Source: Chimonanthus salicifolius (taxonomy: Eukaryota > Streptophyta > Magnoliopsida > Laurales > Calycanthaceae). From it: a stretch of 64,000 bases of DNA. Made by a program: the position numbers and the translations under genes. The stretch spans positions 63,677,413-63,741,412 of the forward strand of contig CM023541.1 of NCBI GenBank assembly GCA_013350335.1. The letters are read 5' to 3'. The notes below the pieces were generated by a model, which did not search any database, had not been told where the DNA came from, and saw only the letters and a list, made by a program, of their open reading frames with translations. Shown here piece after piece: positions 1 through 10,608 of the stretch. Position 1 is the first letter of the stretch, and each line of letters opens with the position of its first letter.

Positions 1-252
1 CTCATCTTGGTGGGTGGGGGCAGACGCTTCGGCTTTAGCTTAACAAGCCTGATGGACTAAGGGTGGGCTTGGACTTTTGATGTAACAAAGTCTGCGAGCT
101 CAGATGAGGAAAGCCAACCTTGTGAACACTCTTATTACAGAAACCTTGCCCATATCCTTTCTTATTTTTACTGGGATGAATTGCTGCATTCTCCACCTCT
201 ACATTTAATGTTCGTCTTTGGTGAATGAATGAATCTGTTTTGCCATTGACAG
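1..252 (+). other. Intron of the ABHD17-like gene
   Basis: No coding potential matching the downstream exon is seen. The stretch ends in a TTGACAG acceptor at 251-252 directly before the hydrolase exon, so I read it as the 3' part of the last intron. The rest of the gene lies left of the window. Confidence 0.6.
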
Positions 253-609
253 GGTACTGAGGATGATGTCGTAAACTGCTTCCATGGCAATGGGCTATGG
301 AAGTTAGCCAAGGAACCATATGAGCCCTTGTGGATCAAAGGTGGTGGCCACTGCAACCTTGAACTTTATCCAGACTATATTCACCATCTTTCCCGATTCA
401 TCCGAGAAATGGAGAACATAACCACGCAGACTCGTCTCAAGAAGATCAAGCAGAACCTCTGTCAATCCACTAGGACGACCTCCATTATCAGATGCTGTTG
501 TAGATTCAGGTTCAGGCAACCCAAGTGCCCAAACTGTTCAAGAGCTGGATGCATATCAGTATTCTTCTGGCGGTGCACGTCGTGCAGTGGAGTTCGAGAA
601 GGTCGGTAA
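253..609 (+). CDS. ABHD17-type alpha/beta hydrolase, 3' terminal exon (partial)
   Basis: This is the last exon of a serine hydrolase of the alpha/beta-hydrolase-domain 17 type; animal members depalmitoylate membrane proteins, and the plant role is inferred from the family. The exon opens at 253 after an AG acceptor and reads 118 codons to a TAA at 607-609. Two of the three catalytic positions are visible: the Asp of the GTEDDVV motif at the exon start and the His of GGGHCNLE. The nucleophile Ser lies upstream, outside the window. After the fold ends (near FIREMENI) there is a basic, Cys-rich tail (CCC, KCPNC, GC, RCTSC), as in many plant members, which could carry lipid anchors or bind metal. 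No frameshift or internal stop is seen. Family assignment is firm; exact orthology is not. Confidence 0.85.
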   Translation, partial: GTEDDVVNCFHGNGLWKLAKEPYEPLWIKGGGHCNLELYPDYIHHLSRFIREMENITTQTRLKKIKQNLCQSTRTTSIIRCCCRFRFRQPKCPNCSRAGCISVFFWRCTSCSGVREGR

Positions 610-1139
610 TACGGTATGGTGTTTGTACAGAAAATTATTGAAATTGCTAACCCCTACCTGTGCAGTAGCAAATCAAAGCAAGTGTAGTTGATGAGTTCCT
701 GTTGTAGTTGGATGCGATAGTACGGTCTTTGCGGATGGTTCTTTTACTTATTTTTGGTTCTTGTCTAGTAGTCAACATAACAAAGAATTTTATTTCATTG
801 GTAATTCTGAAAAATGTACCAATCTTTTTCACACAAGTAAGTGTGTTAATTTGGCAAAAATGAGTAGAAAGTGGGATAGAGTGGGAATCAAAATCAAAAC
901 TCTTGCTTTTTAAGGTGGGTTCTTGGCCATCACTCTATCCTCATTGGGTTAAGTTAGCTTCACACTTAAATAATTTCAAGTGCATTTTTAGGGTGCAACT
1001 GAACCTATGACAATTGGCTTAGATATGAGTCGGCCCAGTAATTGGAATTGGTTGATAGAGCCTGACCTAAAAGTGTGAAAGTCCAGGCCCAAGGACCTGC
1101 TGGGTCTTTGAGACCTTGTTTGGGAACATGACTGTGATT
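610..1139. other. 3' flank of the hydrolase gene
   Basis: This holds the presumed 3' UTR and downstream spacer. A run of GGCCCA/CCCAAG-rich sequence (about 1030-1130) resembles the degenerate 'gggcttgggc' repeats seen elsewhere in the window. No gene is seen. Confidence 0.5.
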
Positions 1140-1474
1140 CAGGGGTCGAAATCAAATCCCAAGATATCTCAGTCAATATGCTCAGTATCGGTCAGAGATA
1201 AAAAAAATTTGACCGATACATTCGAGATCTAGGCCGATTTTTAATTTTTATTTAAAAATAAATAAATATTGGCATGGGTCCAGTCAATATCTCGGCCGAT
1301 ATTTGATATTTATATTTTTTAAATTTTTTTTAAAAAAAAGCATCTTTTTTAAATGATTTTAAAAAAAAAAAAGCCACTGAGATTTTCAAAAAAAAATTTT
1401 GAGGAAGAGAGAAATATCTTGGCCAAGATGAAATATCAGCCGAAAATTTGGATGAGCCAAATTTTCGACCCCTG
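1140..1474. mobile_element. hAT-type MITE, ATCGGCCGATAT family, copy 1
   Basis: Non-autonomous DNA transposon with termini CAGGGGTCGAAA and TTTCGACCCCTG, which are inverted repeats. It is flanked on both sides by the identical 8-bp target duplication CTGTGATT (1132-1139 and 1475-1482), the size made by hAT transposases. The interior is AT-rich with degenerate 'gccgatat/tcggccga' words. It has no coding capacity. Confidence 0.88.
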
Positions 1475-1482
1475 CTGTGATT

Positions 1483-2344
1483 GGCTTTGTGTTGGGCTTG
1501 GGTTTGGGCTTGGTGTAACATAGGAAGATGCAAGTCTTTTTCTACCTGGCCTAATATTTGGGTCTAGCCTGTGACAATTAAAGATATATTAGGCTCGTCT
1601 TGCTTTATCTTTACTGAGTTGTAATTTCTCACATACTCTATCTTTTACATTTTATTTTAAGTATGTTCTATATTTAAAGAAAGAATTTATCATGATCATA
1701 ACTGTTTAACTCCAATGAATTTTTTTTAATTGCATTTGGGTATGGTATGGATCCAATCAGCTGGACCCATGAAGGGTCTAAGTCCACTGTAAGCCCAACC
1801 TTATCTGACCAATCGACATATCAGACCCTTACTGGGATGGCAAACATTGTCAATATTTCTGCCGTTTTGGCCAATATCGGGGCCCTTTTTTCTTAAAAAA
1901 AAAAATGACACTCACAGAGAGTACCCTAAATCTTGGGGATATTAATTTTTAGGACCATTTTCAATAAAATTATTATTGTATTTTTTATTGAGTATTATAT
2001 ATCAGCTGAAATTATCAATATGAACAAAATATTAACTAATAAAATTTGAAAAGTTTATATCGTTGGCATTCTAATTTCAGTTGTAAAACCCAAATCAAGT
2101 GATAATTTCCGATGTTGAAAAAGTTGATATTTTAATTCAGAGGGAGTTGGCTTGACGGTTAAGAAACTCTCATCGTGAAGAAGGTTTTGAGTTTGATTCA
2201 TGTTCAAACACTTCTAGACTACTCCCCATACAGTTACTTTTCATTGTTTGGATCTGGTATATGAGTCTAGGGTAGTGTGTACATGTTCCAAAGAATTTAG
2301 TGGAGTAAAGTCCTCCACATATGAGAAGTCTGCATATTTAGATT
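1483..2344. other. Intergenic, AT-rich, possible old tRNA-like SINE
   Basis: No gene is seen. At about 2140-2340 there is an A-box-like word (TGGCTTGACGGTT) followed some 40 bp later by a B-box-like word (GAGTTTGATTC). This resembles a decayed tRNA-derived SINE head of a different family from the 2345 copy, but has no clear A-tail. A short TATCGG-rich fragment lies near 1870. Confidence 0.35.
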
Positions 2345-2504
2345 ATCGAAAAAAGTTGCCTGTCACCTCAAGAAACAGAAGGTTGCGGGTTCGAGCCCCC
2401 ATGGCCTAACCTTAGTGTGCCTTAGAGGTAGTGGGTTCACCCGTGGGGGTTTTACGCTGGGTATCTTACAGGTTTTCCACGTGTAAATTAAAAAAAAAAA
2501 AAAA
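2345..2504 (+). mobile_element. tRNA-derived SINE, copy 1
   Basis: A short retroposon with an RNA polymerase III B box (GGGTTCGAGCCCCC), a conserved body (AGTGGGTTCACCCGTGGG, then TTTTACGCTGGGTATC) and the end CACGTGTAAATT followed by a 15-A tail. The same body and tail recur at 6043, 15619 (reverse) and 57686 (reverse), which defines a family. The A-box end is degraded here. Confidence 0.8.
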
Positions 2505-5183
2505 TTTGATATTTTTTCTTTAGATTTTCTAATTCATTCAAACATGTGATATTTCTCATGTCACTTTCATGCGGAAACCGCGTCCAAGTGCAACCTTGAT
2601 AACCATGTTGTGGCACTGTCATAAAAGAAGTCATGTAGAATGGAGAAATACACTGCGTACACACTCATTCATTTTTCTTCTTCAATACAAGTAAAAAAAA
2701 TATAGATAAAAAAACCCATTGCAATTACCAAATCCAATAAAATATTTGAGAATGTTAATGTGATGTGCTCCTTAAGTTCGTTTGTTTAATCTCTTGAGAT
2801 TTCATTTGTGATCAATGGTTCAGATTGGATCGATGGAAATTAGGCTGAGTTTAAGTTTGATTGGTTATATATAATGGTGTCTTAAAATTTGCATTGAACT
2901 GTTTGATCCAATCTCCATTTGGGTTGAACCACGTTGTAACATTGGTATGTAATTGGGTTCAACCCAATACTGAACTATGATGAAAATGGTTAATTGATGA
3001 TTTAGTTTTATTTAGATCTAATCCAGCTTGAATTTTATAAAGTGAGATTAGATTGACTTAGAAATTTTATTTACTTAATTTGACCTTACCAGCCCAAATT
3101 TGTATAGAACATGAATAAAAATGAAAGATTAAATTGAAAAAAAGAAAAAGAAGAACAACCCATATTTTTATAAAATAGAGATAAAAATGAAAGATAAATG
3201 AAAATATAATTTTAAAACTTTCCTTTCCTTTAGTGTTTGGTGTAGTAGGTTATGACTTATGAGAAATGAAGCAATGTTATATTTGCACTTACGAATGAGA
3301 TAGAATCATTGGATTAAAAAAGGTATTTTTGTATATTCTTTAAGTTAGTCAGATTCAAAGTTTCTCTACCAAATTCTAGATTTTTTGGTTCGAAACAAGT
3401 CTAGTTAAAGTAGGAAATATTTGACCATAGACTATTTTTTGAACCACATCACTTATTTCAATGTTTGGTTTTGACAATTTCCATTATCTAGTTAAAAATA
3501 TGCAAGGATAAAACACACTTGTCTTGACTTGTCCCAAACTTCCAACCACATAAATAGAAATATTTCTAACCTAATTTAGTTAAAATCTTACGATATTCAA
3601 TTTGTATCTTACGATTACGGTTGCAGTTAATCGGATTCGGTTGAGAGTTTAACCCTAATTCATTAACATTAAATATGAATCAAAATTTTAATTTTAATTT
3701 TTAATTTTTCTATTACCTATTAATTAATTGTGTGCTAATCTTTGAAACAAATCGACAACTGTAATTAATTGTGTGCTAATCTTTGAAACTAATCAACAAC
3801 TGTAATTAATTGAACAATCTAAAATACAAAAATAAAATAAAAATACAACTATCTATCAAATATCAATGGGCTTTTTTGTCATGTATATCGGGACACTTTC
3901 CATCATTGGTTATGTATCATCATAGCCGTCCATTTCTGTTTGTCCTTTTTCGGATTGGAGAATAAAAATATTTCATGCCGGATTATATAAATACTTAATT
4001 AGTAGTTATTTCCAATCGATTTGAACAATTTGTCCAATCTTCTCATGGATGTAACCTCCGGAATGGGCATAGACAGAGACTGCTGCTTGTCCTGTCAAAA
4101 TTGAAATGGATAATAACTAGGCATGGAAAGGGTCAAATTTGGTCATTCAATTTGCCCAAAATTTCTAAACAAAGACCCACCACTTTATTGAGTCTAAAAA
4201 AAAGAGTTAGATATTTAAATATAATTATAAAATTAAATAGAGTAAAAGATATAAACATAATCGAGAGAATGCGATAAGGATCAAAATGTCATGAAAATAA
4301 AAAATTGTGTAAAAATAAAGGAAATAAAATGTCATCATAGTTAAGATGAAAGAGAGAATATAGACATATATAATTATATTTAAAATAGTATATATTATAT
4401 TAAATATTTCATGTTGGGTATTAGGTTTTTTTCTCTTCAAGTTGATTTAACTCAAAAAAAAAAAAAAAAATAGATCTTCTTAACTTCTTTTTTATAACAC
4501 CGCTCTGAACACATGACTAATTCTGAAAGATGGGTTATTGGCCATCACTTTAGTTCCATTGAATTTTAATTTTTTGTATTTTGAAATTGATTAAACTCTA
4601 AATCTAGCGATCTTTGATGTGATTCTAGTTATTTTCAAATTAAATCTAGATTAGGCATCAACTTTGTAGAGTTAACCCTTTTTTTTCTAATCTTTTTTGC
4701 TATGTTGTATACAGCAATGGCTCTAGCCTATGTCTTTTGGCATAAAAGAGATACGGCACCTGATGTTTTTTTAGTATGTTTACAAGGAATCAAGCATATA
4801 AAACACACCAAAAATAAATAAATTATATGGCAGCTGGCCACTATACTTGCCAAACACGCTTCCATTTCAAAATGGTTTTTAAGAATATTCTTCATTGCTA
4901 TTTCTTAGAAAATCATCAAAGCTTTCACATGAAGTATGAACTTTTTTGTTTTTTATTTTTTTATATAAAGAATATGGGTATCTTTACCTCTATATTGGAG
5001 GTGAGATTAAATCCATAATCACCTACAAACCTCGTATATCAGGTAAATTTGAAAGGAATCAAATCTAAGAACTATAGTTTAATCTTAAAAGTTTAGAACA
5101 ATTGATTTATTCATTTGTCTTTCTCGTATTTTTTAGTAAAATATTAGAAAATAAATTTGAGAGGAAAAAATCACAGGACAATA
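2505..5183. other. Intergenic, AT-rich, no gene seen
   Basis: Low-complexity AT-rich DNA with only short, unconvincing reading frames. The one clear structure is the 41-bp tandem repeat listed separately. Confidence 0.6.
3721..3812. repeat. 41-bp tandem repeat, 2.2 copies
   Basis: The unit begins TAATTAATTGTGTGCTAATC. Copies start at 3721 and 3762, and a partial third starts at 3803. The first two copies differ at only two positions, so the duplication is fairly recent. Confidence 0.85.
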
Positions 5184-5191
5184 GTGAAGAG

Positions 5192-5342
5192 TTGGGGTCA
5201 AAAAAAGAGTCTCTGTCGATATATCGACAGATATCTCGTTATCGGCTGATATTTTTCTCTCCTTAATTTTTTTTTTTTTTGCAAAAATAGCAGATATGAT
5301 GTGGCCGATACGATTCGTATCGGCCGATATTCGGACCCCAGG
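5192..5342. mobile_element. hAT-type MITE, ATCGGCCGATAT family, copy 2
   Basis: Termini TTGGGGTCAAAA and CGGACCCCAGG are diverged versions of the family CAGGGGTC inverted repeat. They are flanked by GTGAAGAG (5184-5191) and CTGAAGAG (5343-5350), an 8-bp target duplication with one mismatch. The interior carries ATATCGACAGATATC and CGTATCGGCCGATATTC palindromes. Confidence 0.75.
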
Positions 5343-5350
5343 CTGAAGAG

Positions 5351-6042
5351 ACATTCTCTAATATTTTAATTTAAATGATAAAAATATTATTTGGAAAACA
5401 ATTAATTATTATTTGTATTAAAATTTCATCAACATCTTTGTCATTTGTTGTATTTTTCTTTAAAAAAAAGAAAAGAAAACTAGAGGTTGTTTGAGAATTA
5501 TAATATTGGTTGAAATTTAAAGATTATATTTACATAATTCATTTAAATTAGTTCTTCGTTTTTAAAAAATAAAGGTTCTTCATTTGAATTGTAACTTAGA
5601 CTAATGTCATAGTATGAAAAATATTAAAAAGAAAAGCATGAAGACGCAGGAGAAATGATAAAATGTAGTATCATATAAAATATAAAATATGGATGATCAT
5701 TTATATAAAATTATCATTTTGTCCTTCAGCTTTTTTTTTAAATTGAAACCTTTTGTTCATTCGAGACGGTATTTCGTTGGCTCAGACGGTTGGGTTCGTT
5801 TGATTTCCCAAGCATAGTAGTTGTACACTCGTACCTACCTTATCATCTTCTTCTTCACGCCCAAGAAAAATTGGGTCTCCTGGCAGAAAAATAGTATCAC
5901 CTTATTTTATATTATATTTGATATTGAATTTAAAATGGAAATTTAAAACTTAAAAAATTGACTTTAAATTTATGAAAAATCATAATAGTCAATAATGTGT
6001 TTTACTTGAGCTTAAATTCTCCCATAAACTTCAATGAATCTA
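5351..6042. other. Intergenic, AT-rich, no gene seen
   Basis: No supported feature. A non-repetitive patch around 5770-5880 has nothing recognisable. Confidence 0.5.
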
Positions 6043-6181
6043 CATGGTGGGGTTATCTATCACTTCAAAAAATAGGAGGTCGTGGATTTGAACTCTTATG
6101 GTTTAGCTTTAGTAGGCTCACTCGTAGGAGTTTTACGTACGGTATCCCGCACTTTCCCACACGTAAATTAAAAAAAAAAAA
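6043..6181 (+). mobile_element. tRNA-derived SINE, copy 2
   Basis: Diverged copy of the 2345 SINE. It has a B-box relic (GTGGATTTGAACTC), a body AGGCTCACTCGTAGGAG then TTTTACGTACGGTATC, and the end CACACGTAAATT followed by an A-run ending near 6181. Confidence 0.7.
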
Positions 6182-6242
6182 GAGTATTTTTGTAAGTTTT
6201 TTAATAAGTTTTTTTATTTTTTCAACAATATTCAACAATATA

Positions 6243-6244
<2 letters not shown>

Positions 6245-6310
<66 letters not shown>
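6245..6310. repeat. (TA)n microsatellite
   Basis: An uninterrupted TA dinucleotide run of about 66 bp; likely length-polymorphic. Confidence 0.95.
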
Positions 6311-6314
<4 letters not shown>

Positions 6315-6735
6315 GTGGTTACTTAATATTCTTGGAAGCTTAGTCGCCGGTGTGTTTATATTTTTTGAATGATTATTGCTGTATTTTGTTAATATTAAGG
6401 TAATAAGGATATAAACTTATACATCTATATATTTTTAAGTATCTACATAAGTGCATCTATTAAAATTAAGCTCGCATGGCTTTGCTCTTTAAACTTTAAA
6501 ATTTTACCAGTGAAGCTTTATTTGCAATTTATGCATCGAATACTATAATAATAATAATAATGATCAAAATTTGGATAAAATGTCGAATTTTACACTACAT
6601 GTATCTATCTAAAAAAATTACTTATGTTGCGACAATGATGGTGGAAAAAATCCCAAGAGATGTAGGGCCCACATACTCAACTTTTTTCGTAATTTGTGGT
6701 CCTAGGTTGTGGTGGCCCACTTTCTTACTCATCAG

Positions 6736-7124
6736 CAGGAATTTAAAAATCGGCTTAAAGCGATATATCGGCCGAAATGTCGGCGATATTTTTCTCTCTC
6801 CTCTGATATCGGAACCGTGAAAAAACCGTGAAAAACCACAAAAAATCACAAAAATCCGTGAAACCCGGAACCGTTGAAAACCGTGAAAAACCGTCAAAAA
6901 CCATGAAAAACCGTGTAAAAACCATGAAAAACCGTATCGGTGTTTTTAAAAAATAATAATTAAATACCGATATTTATGAATATCGGCCGATATTGTGGCC
7001 GATATTTCGAACCGAATATCGGCCATATCGGCCGATATTCGGTATGTACGGCCGATACTTATCTTATCGGCCGATATTACTCGATCTTAAAAAATCGATA
7101 TATATCGGCCGATACGAACCTTAG
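6736..7124. mobile_element. hAT-type MITE, ATCGGCCGATAT family, copy 3
   Basis: The start CAGGAATTTAAAAATCGG and end CCGATACGAACCTTAG are flanked by CTCATCAG (6728-6735) and CTCATTAG (7125-7132), an 8-bp target duplication with one mismatch. The core is an expanded array: about ten 'accgtgaaaa' words (about 6815-6940), then seven or more ATCGGCCGATAT-like palindromes (6960-7110). At 389 bp this is nearly three times the 137-bp copy at 24925, so the internal arrays have grown. Confidence 0.78.
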
Positions 7125-7132
7125 CTCATTAG

Positions 7133-8189
7133 AGGCATGTGCGGCCCAATTTCTTTTGGTTCACATTATCTTTCCAACTTCCTCAAAAATTACACTCAAC
7201 TTTTACTAATTAAACTGACATAAAAGAAATATGATTGGCCAGCGCCATTAATATGAAACTAAACCCACACATAATTGACTCTTACATAAATTTAAATTTA
7301 ATTATATCAATTATTTCATTATAAATACTAAAATTATTAAATTAGCGAAGAAATTATTGATATATCAATTATGAGAACTTCATTGTTAGTTCCAATTTTT
7401 AATAAGAAAATTAGGGATAATTGCCAATGGATTTAGATATTAAAAACACAGCATTTATGATAATTAATTACTAATATTCCAAATATTTCTTATTGTGATT
7501 ACCTAACTATTATGATTCATTTTTTGTTAATAGTAACTTAATTAATAATAAATGCTGATTAAATAAATATTAAATTAAATTAACCCAACCATGCCATTAG
7601 AGCATGAAGAAGACTTTGTAAAAGATAGACTACATTGTCATGGAAAGACGTGCGATAGGGATTCTTTCAAAACATCTCCAGCCAATAATTAATCAATTTT
7701 AAAATTGGTAATTTTGAAAATTTACAAAACTTTTAATGACTATTAACTGAAAAATCAACGGACCTTAATTTATTGGCACGTATTATGTAATTTATATGTC
7801 ATCTTAGTTTAGGTCACATACATTCTTAGTGTCTGGGAAGATCTATGGACATCACTCAATGATAGTAAGAATAAAAATCGAATACTATAATATAATAATA
7901 ATAATATAGTTATACGTAAACATTTTTTTATAAAATTACTTATCTCTTCTATATAATATTAAAGATATTTTATTTCTAACATATTCAGGATCTACCATAG
8001 ATTTTTTTTACCTTATTGTTAGGTCTTAATTTTTTTTAAGTTGGTTCTAACAAATGGATATATTGATGACTCAAAAATTGAAAATTTAAATTATATATTC
8101 AATTTTTTTATCATCTTACTTAAAGCCATGAATTACATATCAAACGTATCATAAATTTTAGATATAATATCGCTGTTGAATAAAATTAT
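7133..8189. other. Intergenic, very AT-rich, no gene seen
   Basis: Only short AT-rich reading frames and no recognisable element termini. Confidence 0.55.
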
Positions 8190-8590
8190 CTTTTTTTTTT
8201 TAGCAGTGAATAACAGATTCATTAATAGAAGAAAAATATACAAAAGAAAAAGAAAAGATACAAAACAACCCATAAAAGAATGTCTAAGAGAATTAGACCA
8301 CTAAGTAAGCACCACCCTAAACCAATGAACCCCAAGAGAACGCTACAAAATCTAAATCTGACAAGGACTATCCTCTTGATAAATCAAAAGTGCCTTTAAT
8401 AGCTCTATCCACACAATTTTTTGCAAAGAAATTCGCCGCTCCATTCGCAGACCGCCTAATCAGTGAAAAAGACACCTCCAAGTTCGATTTCAACACCTTA
8501 ATCTCCCTTACCAAAGTGACAAGCCTTCAAGGATGACGCTTCTCTCCGTTGGCCCAACACTCTTTAATTATCTGAACTAAAGTAACTAAG
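8190..8590 (-). mobile_element. 5'-truncated LINE, 3' end with RNase H tail
   Basis: On the minus strand a reading frame ends with the hallmark IRRSANGAANFFAK of the RNase H domain at the C terminus of plant L1-type LINEs. It then runs to a stop, a 3' UTR of about 200 bp and an A-tail (T-run at about 8192-8202 on +). One in-frame TGA, probably from a CGA, interrupts the frame upstream. Endonuclease and reverse transcriptase regions are absent, so this is a dead 5'-truncated insertion just upstream of the CSLD promoter. Confidence 0.78.
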
Positions 8591-8745
8591 AAATTAAAAT
8601 GATAACTATTTATTTCAAAGTCATCCATTAAATACTTAAGCTTGTATCCTTTGATCGAAAATTTAAAAAGTGGAACGATTTAAATTCGCTAATCTATCAG
8701 TCATCTAGTTTCATTATTTACGGCAAATGTGACCCACAATGTTGC

Positions 8746-8807
8746 CACGTGTCGTACTGGTTTAATATCAACGTGTCAGACGCAGAAAAATCTCAGTGGC
8801 TTTATAA
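8746..8807 (+). promoter_or_regulatory. CSLD core promoter: G-box/ABRE pair and TATA
   Basis: A perfect G-box (CACGTG, 8746-8751, in CCACGTGTCG) is followed 20 bp later by an ABRE-like ACGTGTC (8771-8777). A TATA-like TTTATAAC (8801-8808) then precedes a CT-rich presumptive leader (about 8830 on). Spacing is that of a plant core promoter. bZIP or bHLH binding is inferred from the motif only. Confidence 0.5.
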
Positions 8808-8829
8808 CTAGAAATCGAAATTCTAGTAT

Positions 8830-10602
8830 TTTGGATACTCTATTCGAAGAGCTATCTCTGCGATTCCTTCTTCGCTCCTTCCTTCCTTTTTAATCTACGA
8901 AATCCAAACTCTCCAAAAATTCCTTAACAGAATCCCGATTTTGCAGACTACCGCCGGCAATCTTCTACTATTTTTATCTCTTTCCATTTCTCTCGTTTTT
9001 TGCAATGGAATGTTGGATTTGGACTTTTGTTGAAGAAGACAAGTCGCCATGTAAGCTTCAGATGCATGGTTTTAACACAGCTTCGTTCTTCCTTTTATTA
9101 GAATTCATCTCTCCAAGGTTTTTCTTCCAACTACCGATTCCGAAAGAAAATGGCATGTGGTTTCGTGTGGTGATTCGGTAGAGAGAAGTCGTAACTCTGT
9201 TCCATTCTGGTTGGAAAATTTCTGGGTTTTTGTTTTTCTTTGAGAAGCGTTGGACTTTCTTCCTTATCTTTGTGGATTCTTCCTTTCTGCAGGAACACTG
9301 TAAGTTTCTTTTTTCTATTAGTGTTTATGGTAGGAAAGGTCGTTCCTTCTTGTTTCCATTGAGTTCAAAATTTTCTGGGTTTTTGTTTTTCTTTGGAAAG
9401 TGCAGAGCTTTTTCACTTATTATTGTGCGTTTCTGTGCTTCAACCATTTTATCAGAAAACAATTGCAAGTCTTGTTTCTCTGAATGATGGTGGTCAAAAG
9501 TAGTACCTTTATTTAATTCCAGTTAGAAATATTCTGGGTTTTATTTTTCTTTGGAAAGTGTTGGGATTTCTCCCTTATTTTTGTGGATTTCTGTCTTTTC
9601 TAAGATACACTGCAAGCCTTTTTTTTTTAAAAAAAAAACTCTGACTAATGGTGGTAAAAGTTTTTCCATTTTTTTTCCATCTGCTAGAAATTTATTTATT
9701 GGTTTTTGTTTTTCTTGGAAGTGCAGAGGTTCCTCGTTCCTTTTATTGTTATTATTTTTGGATTTCCTTGATTCAAGCCATTTTTTTTATTGGGGCAAGA
9801 ATTATTATTGCAAGTTTGTATTTTTCTGAGTGGCTTTGCGAAAGGAAAGTCAGCCCTTCATGTTTAATTAGAAAATTTCCAGTTATAGATTTTCTGGATT
9901 TGTGTTAAAAATTTGCTATTTTCCAGAATTTTCCTTTCTTGCAAATGAGCCTAGTTTCCATATAAATTTCAGCATTGGGCTATTGTTTATTCTCTGTTGG
10001 CATTTTCAGTATGCATTGATAGAGGTCATATTTAAAAACCTGGAAAAAAAAAACCTCTGAGTTGAATGAGTCAACTAGTTATATTAAGTTTTCCTAATTG
10101 AGTTGAGAAACTTGCCCGAGTTACTTGACTAGATCAGAATTCAAGTCCAATTTTTGAGTTTTTACACTCTTCTAGAGATGATTTCTATTGTTCAGTTTTT
10201 GTATGAAACTATGCATTGATAAAGCTTAAACAAGTACTTGTAATTATATCTTTAGCTGGAGGGCCTCTTTCTTAGCCTGGATTCCTTTGTGGAATTGGAA
10301 TTCTGTGGATTTTTAAATTCCATATAATTCCAATTTCCACTGACTTCTCAGATACCAAAAGTAGCAAAGGCTTATCTTTTTCTGGTCTGTTTTCATGTTT
10401 GGTTCTATTAAAGAACTCGTTTTTTCTGCATTTTTCAATTTCAACTGATTTGTTTCTCTATTTTCTGGTTAATGTATTTCACATTCAATGGTCACTTTTT
10501 CTGCTTTTTTGAGATTATTGCAGATTTTAATTCAATTGTCTCTATAAAAACTTCAGGTTTGGATGATTGGTGTTTCTCTGGTAACATTGCTAGCATTGAC
10601 AG
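8830..10602 (+). other. CSLD 5' leader exon and leader intron
   Basis: A leader exon (about 8830-9050) ends at a GTAAGC donor. The intron (9051-10602) ends at TTGACAG, 6 nt before the ATG. The leader contains an upstream ATG at 9005; if these splice sites are used, the uORF has 15 codons and stops exactly at the splice junction (T from the exon plus AA). The exact transcription start is unknown, and a second possible acceptor (CTTCAG) lies near 10557. Confidence 0.5.
9212..9905 (+). repeat. About 160-bp degenerate tandem repeat in the CSLD leader intron
   Basis: Four full units plus a partial fifth begin at about 9212, 9367, 9527, 9687 and 9870. Each opens with a GAAA-ATT-TCTGGGTTTT-like word followed by TTTTTCTTTGGAAAGTG. 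Spacings are 155, 160, 160 and 183 bp. T-rich composition gives spurious open frames; no coding constraint is evident. Confidence 0.75.
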
Positions 10603-10608
10603 AATTCG

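Noticed and set aside
4225..4440. Hydrophobic minus-strand frame
   Set aside because: It is an AT-rich low-complexity translation without homology features or splice context.
6960..7110. CRISPR-like regular repeat array
   Set aside because: Units are overlapping palindromes without unique spacers, inside a transposon bounded by an 8-bp duplication.
9230..9908. Phe/Ser-rich frames upstream of CSLD
   Set aside because: They are T-rich translations of the 160-bp intron repeat, with no start context or conservation.
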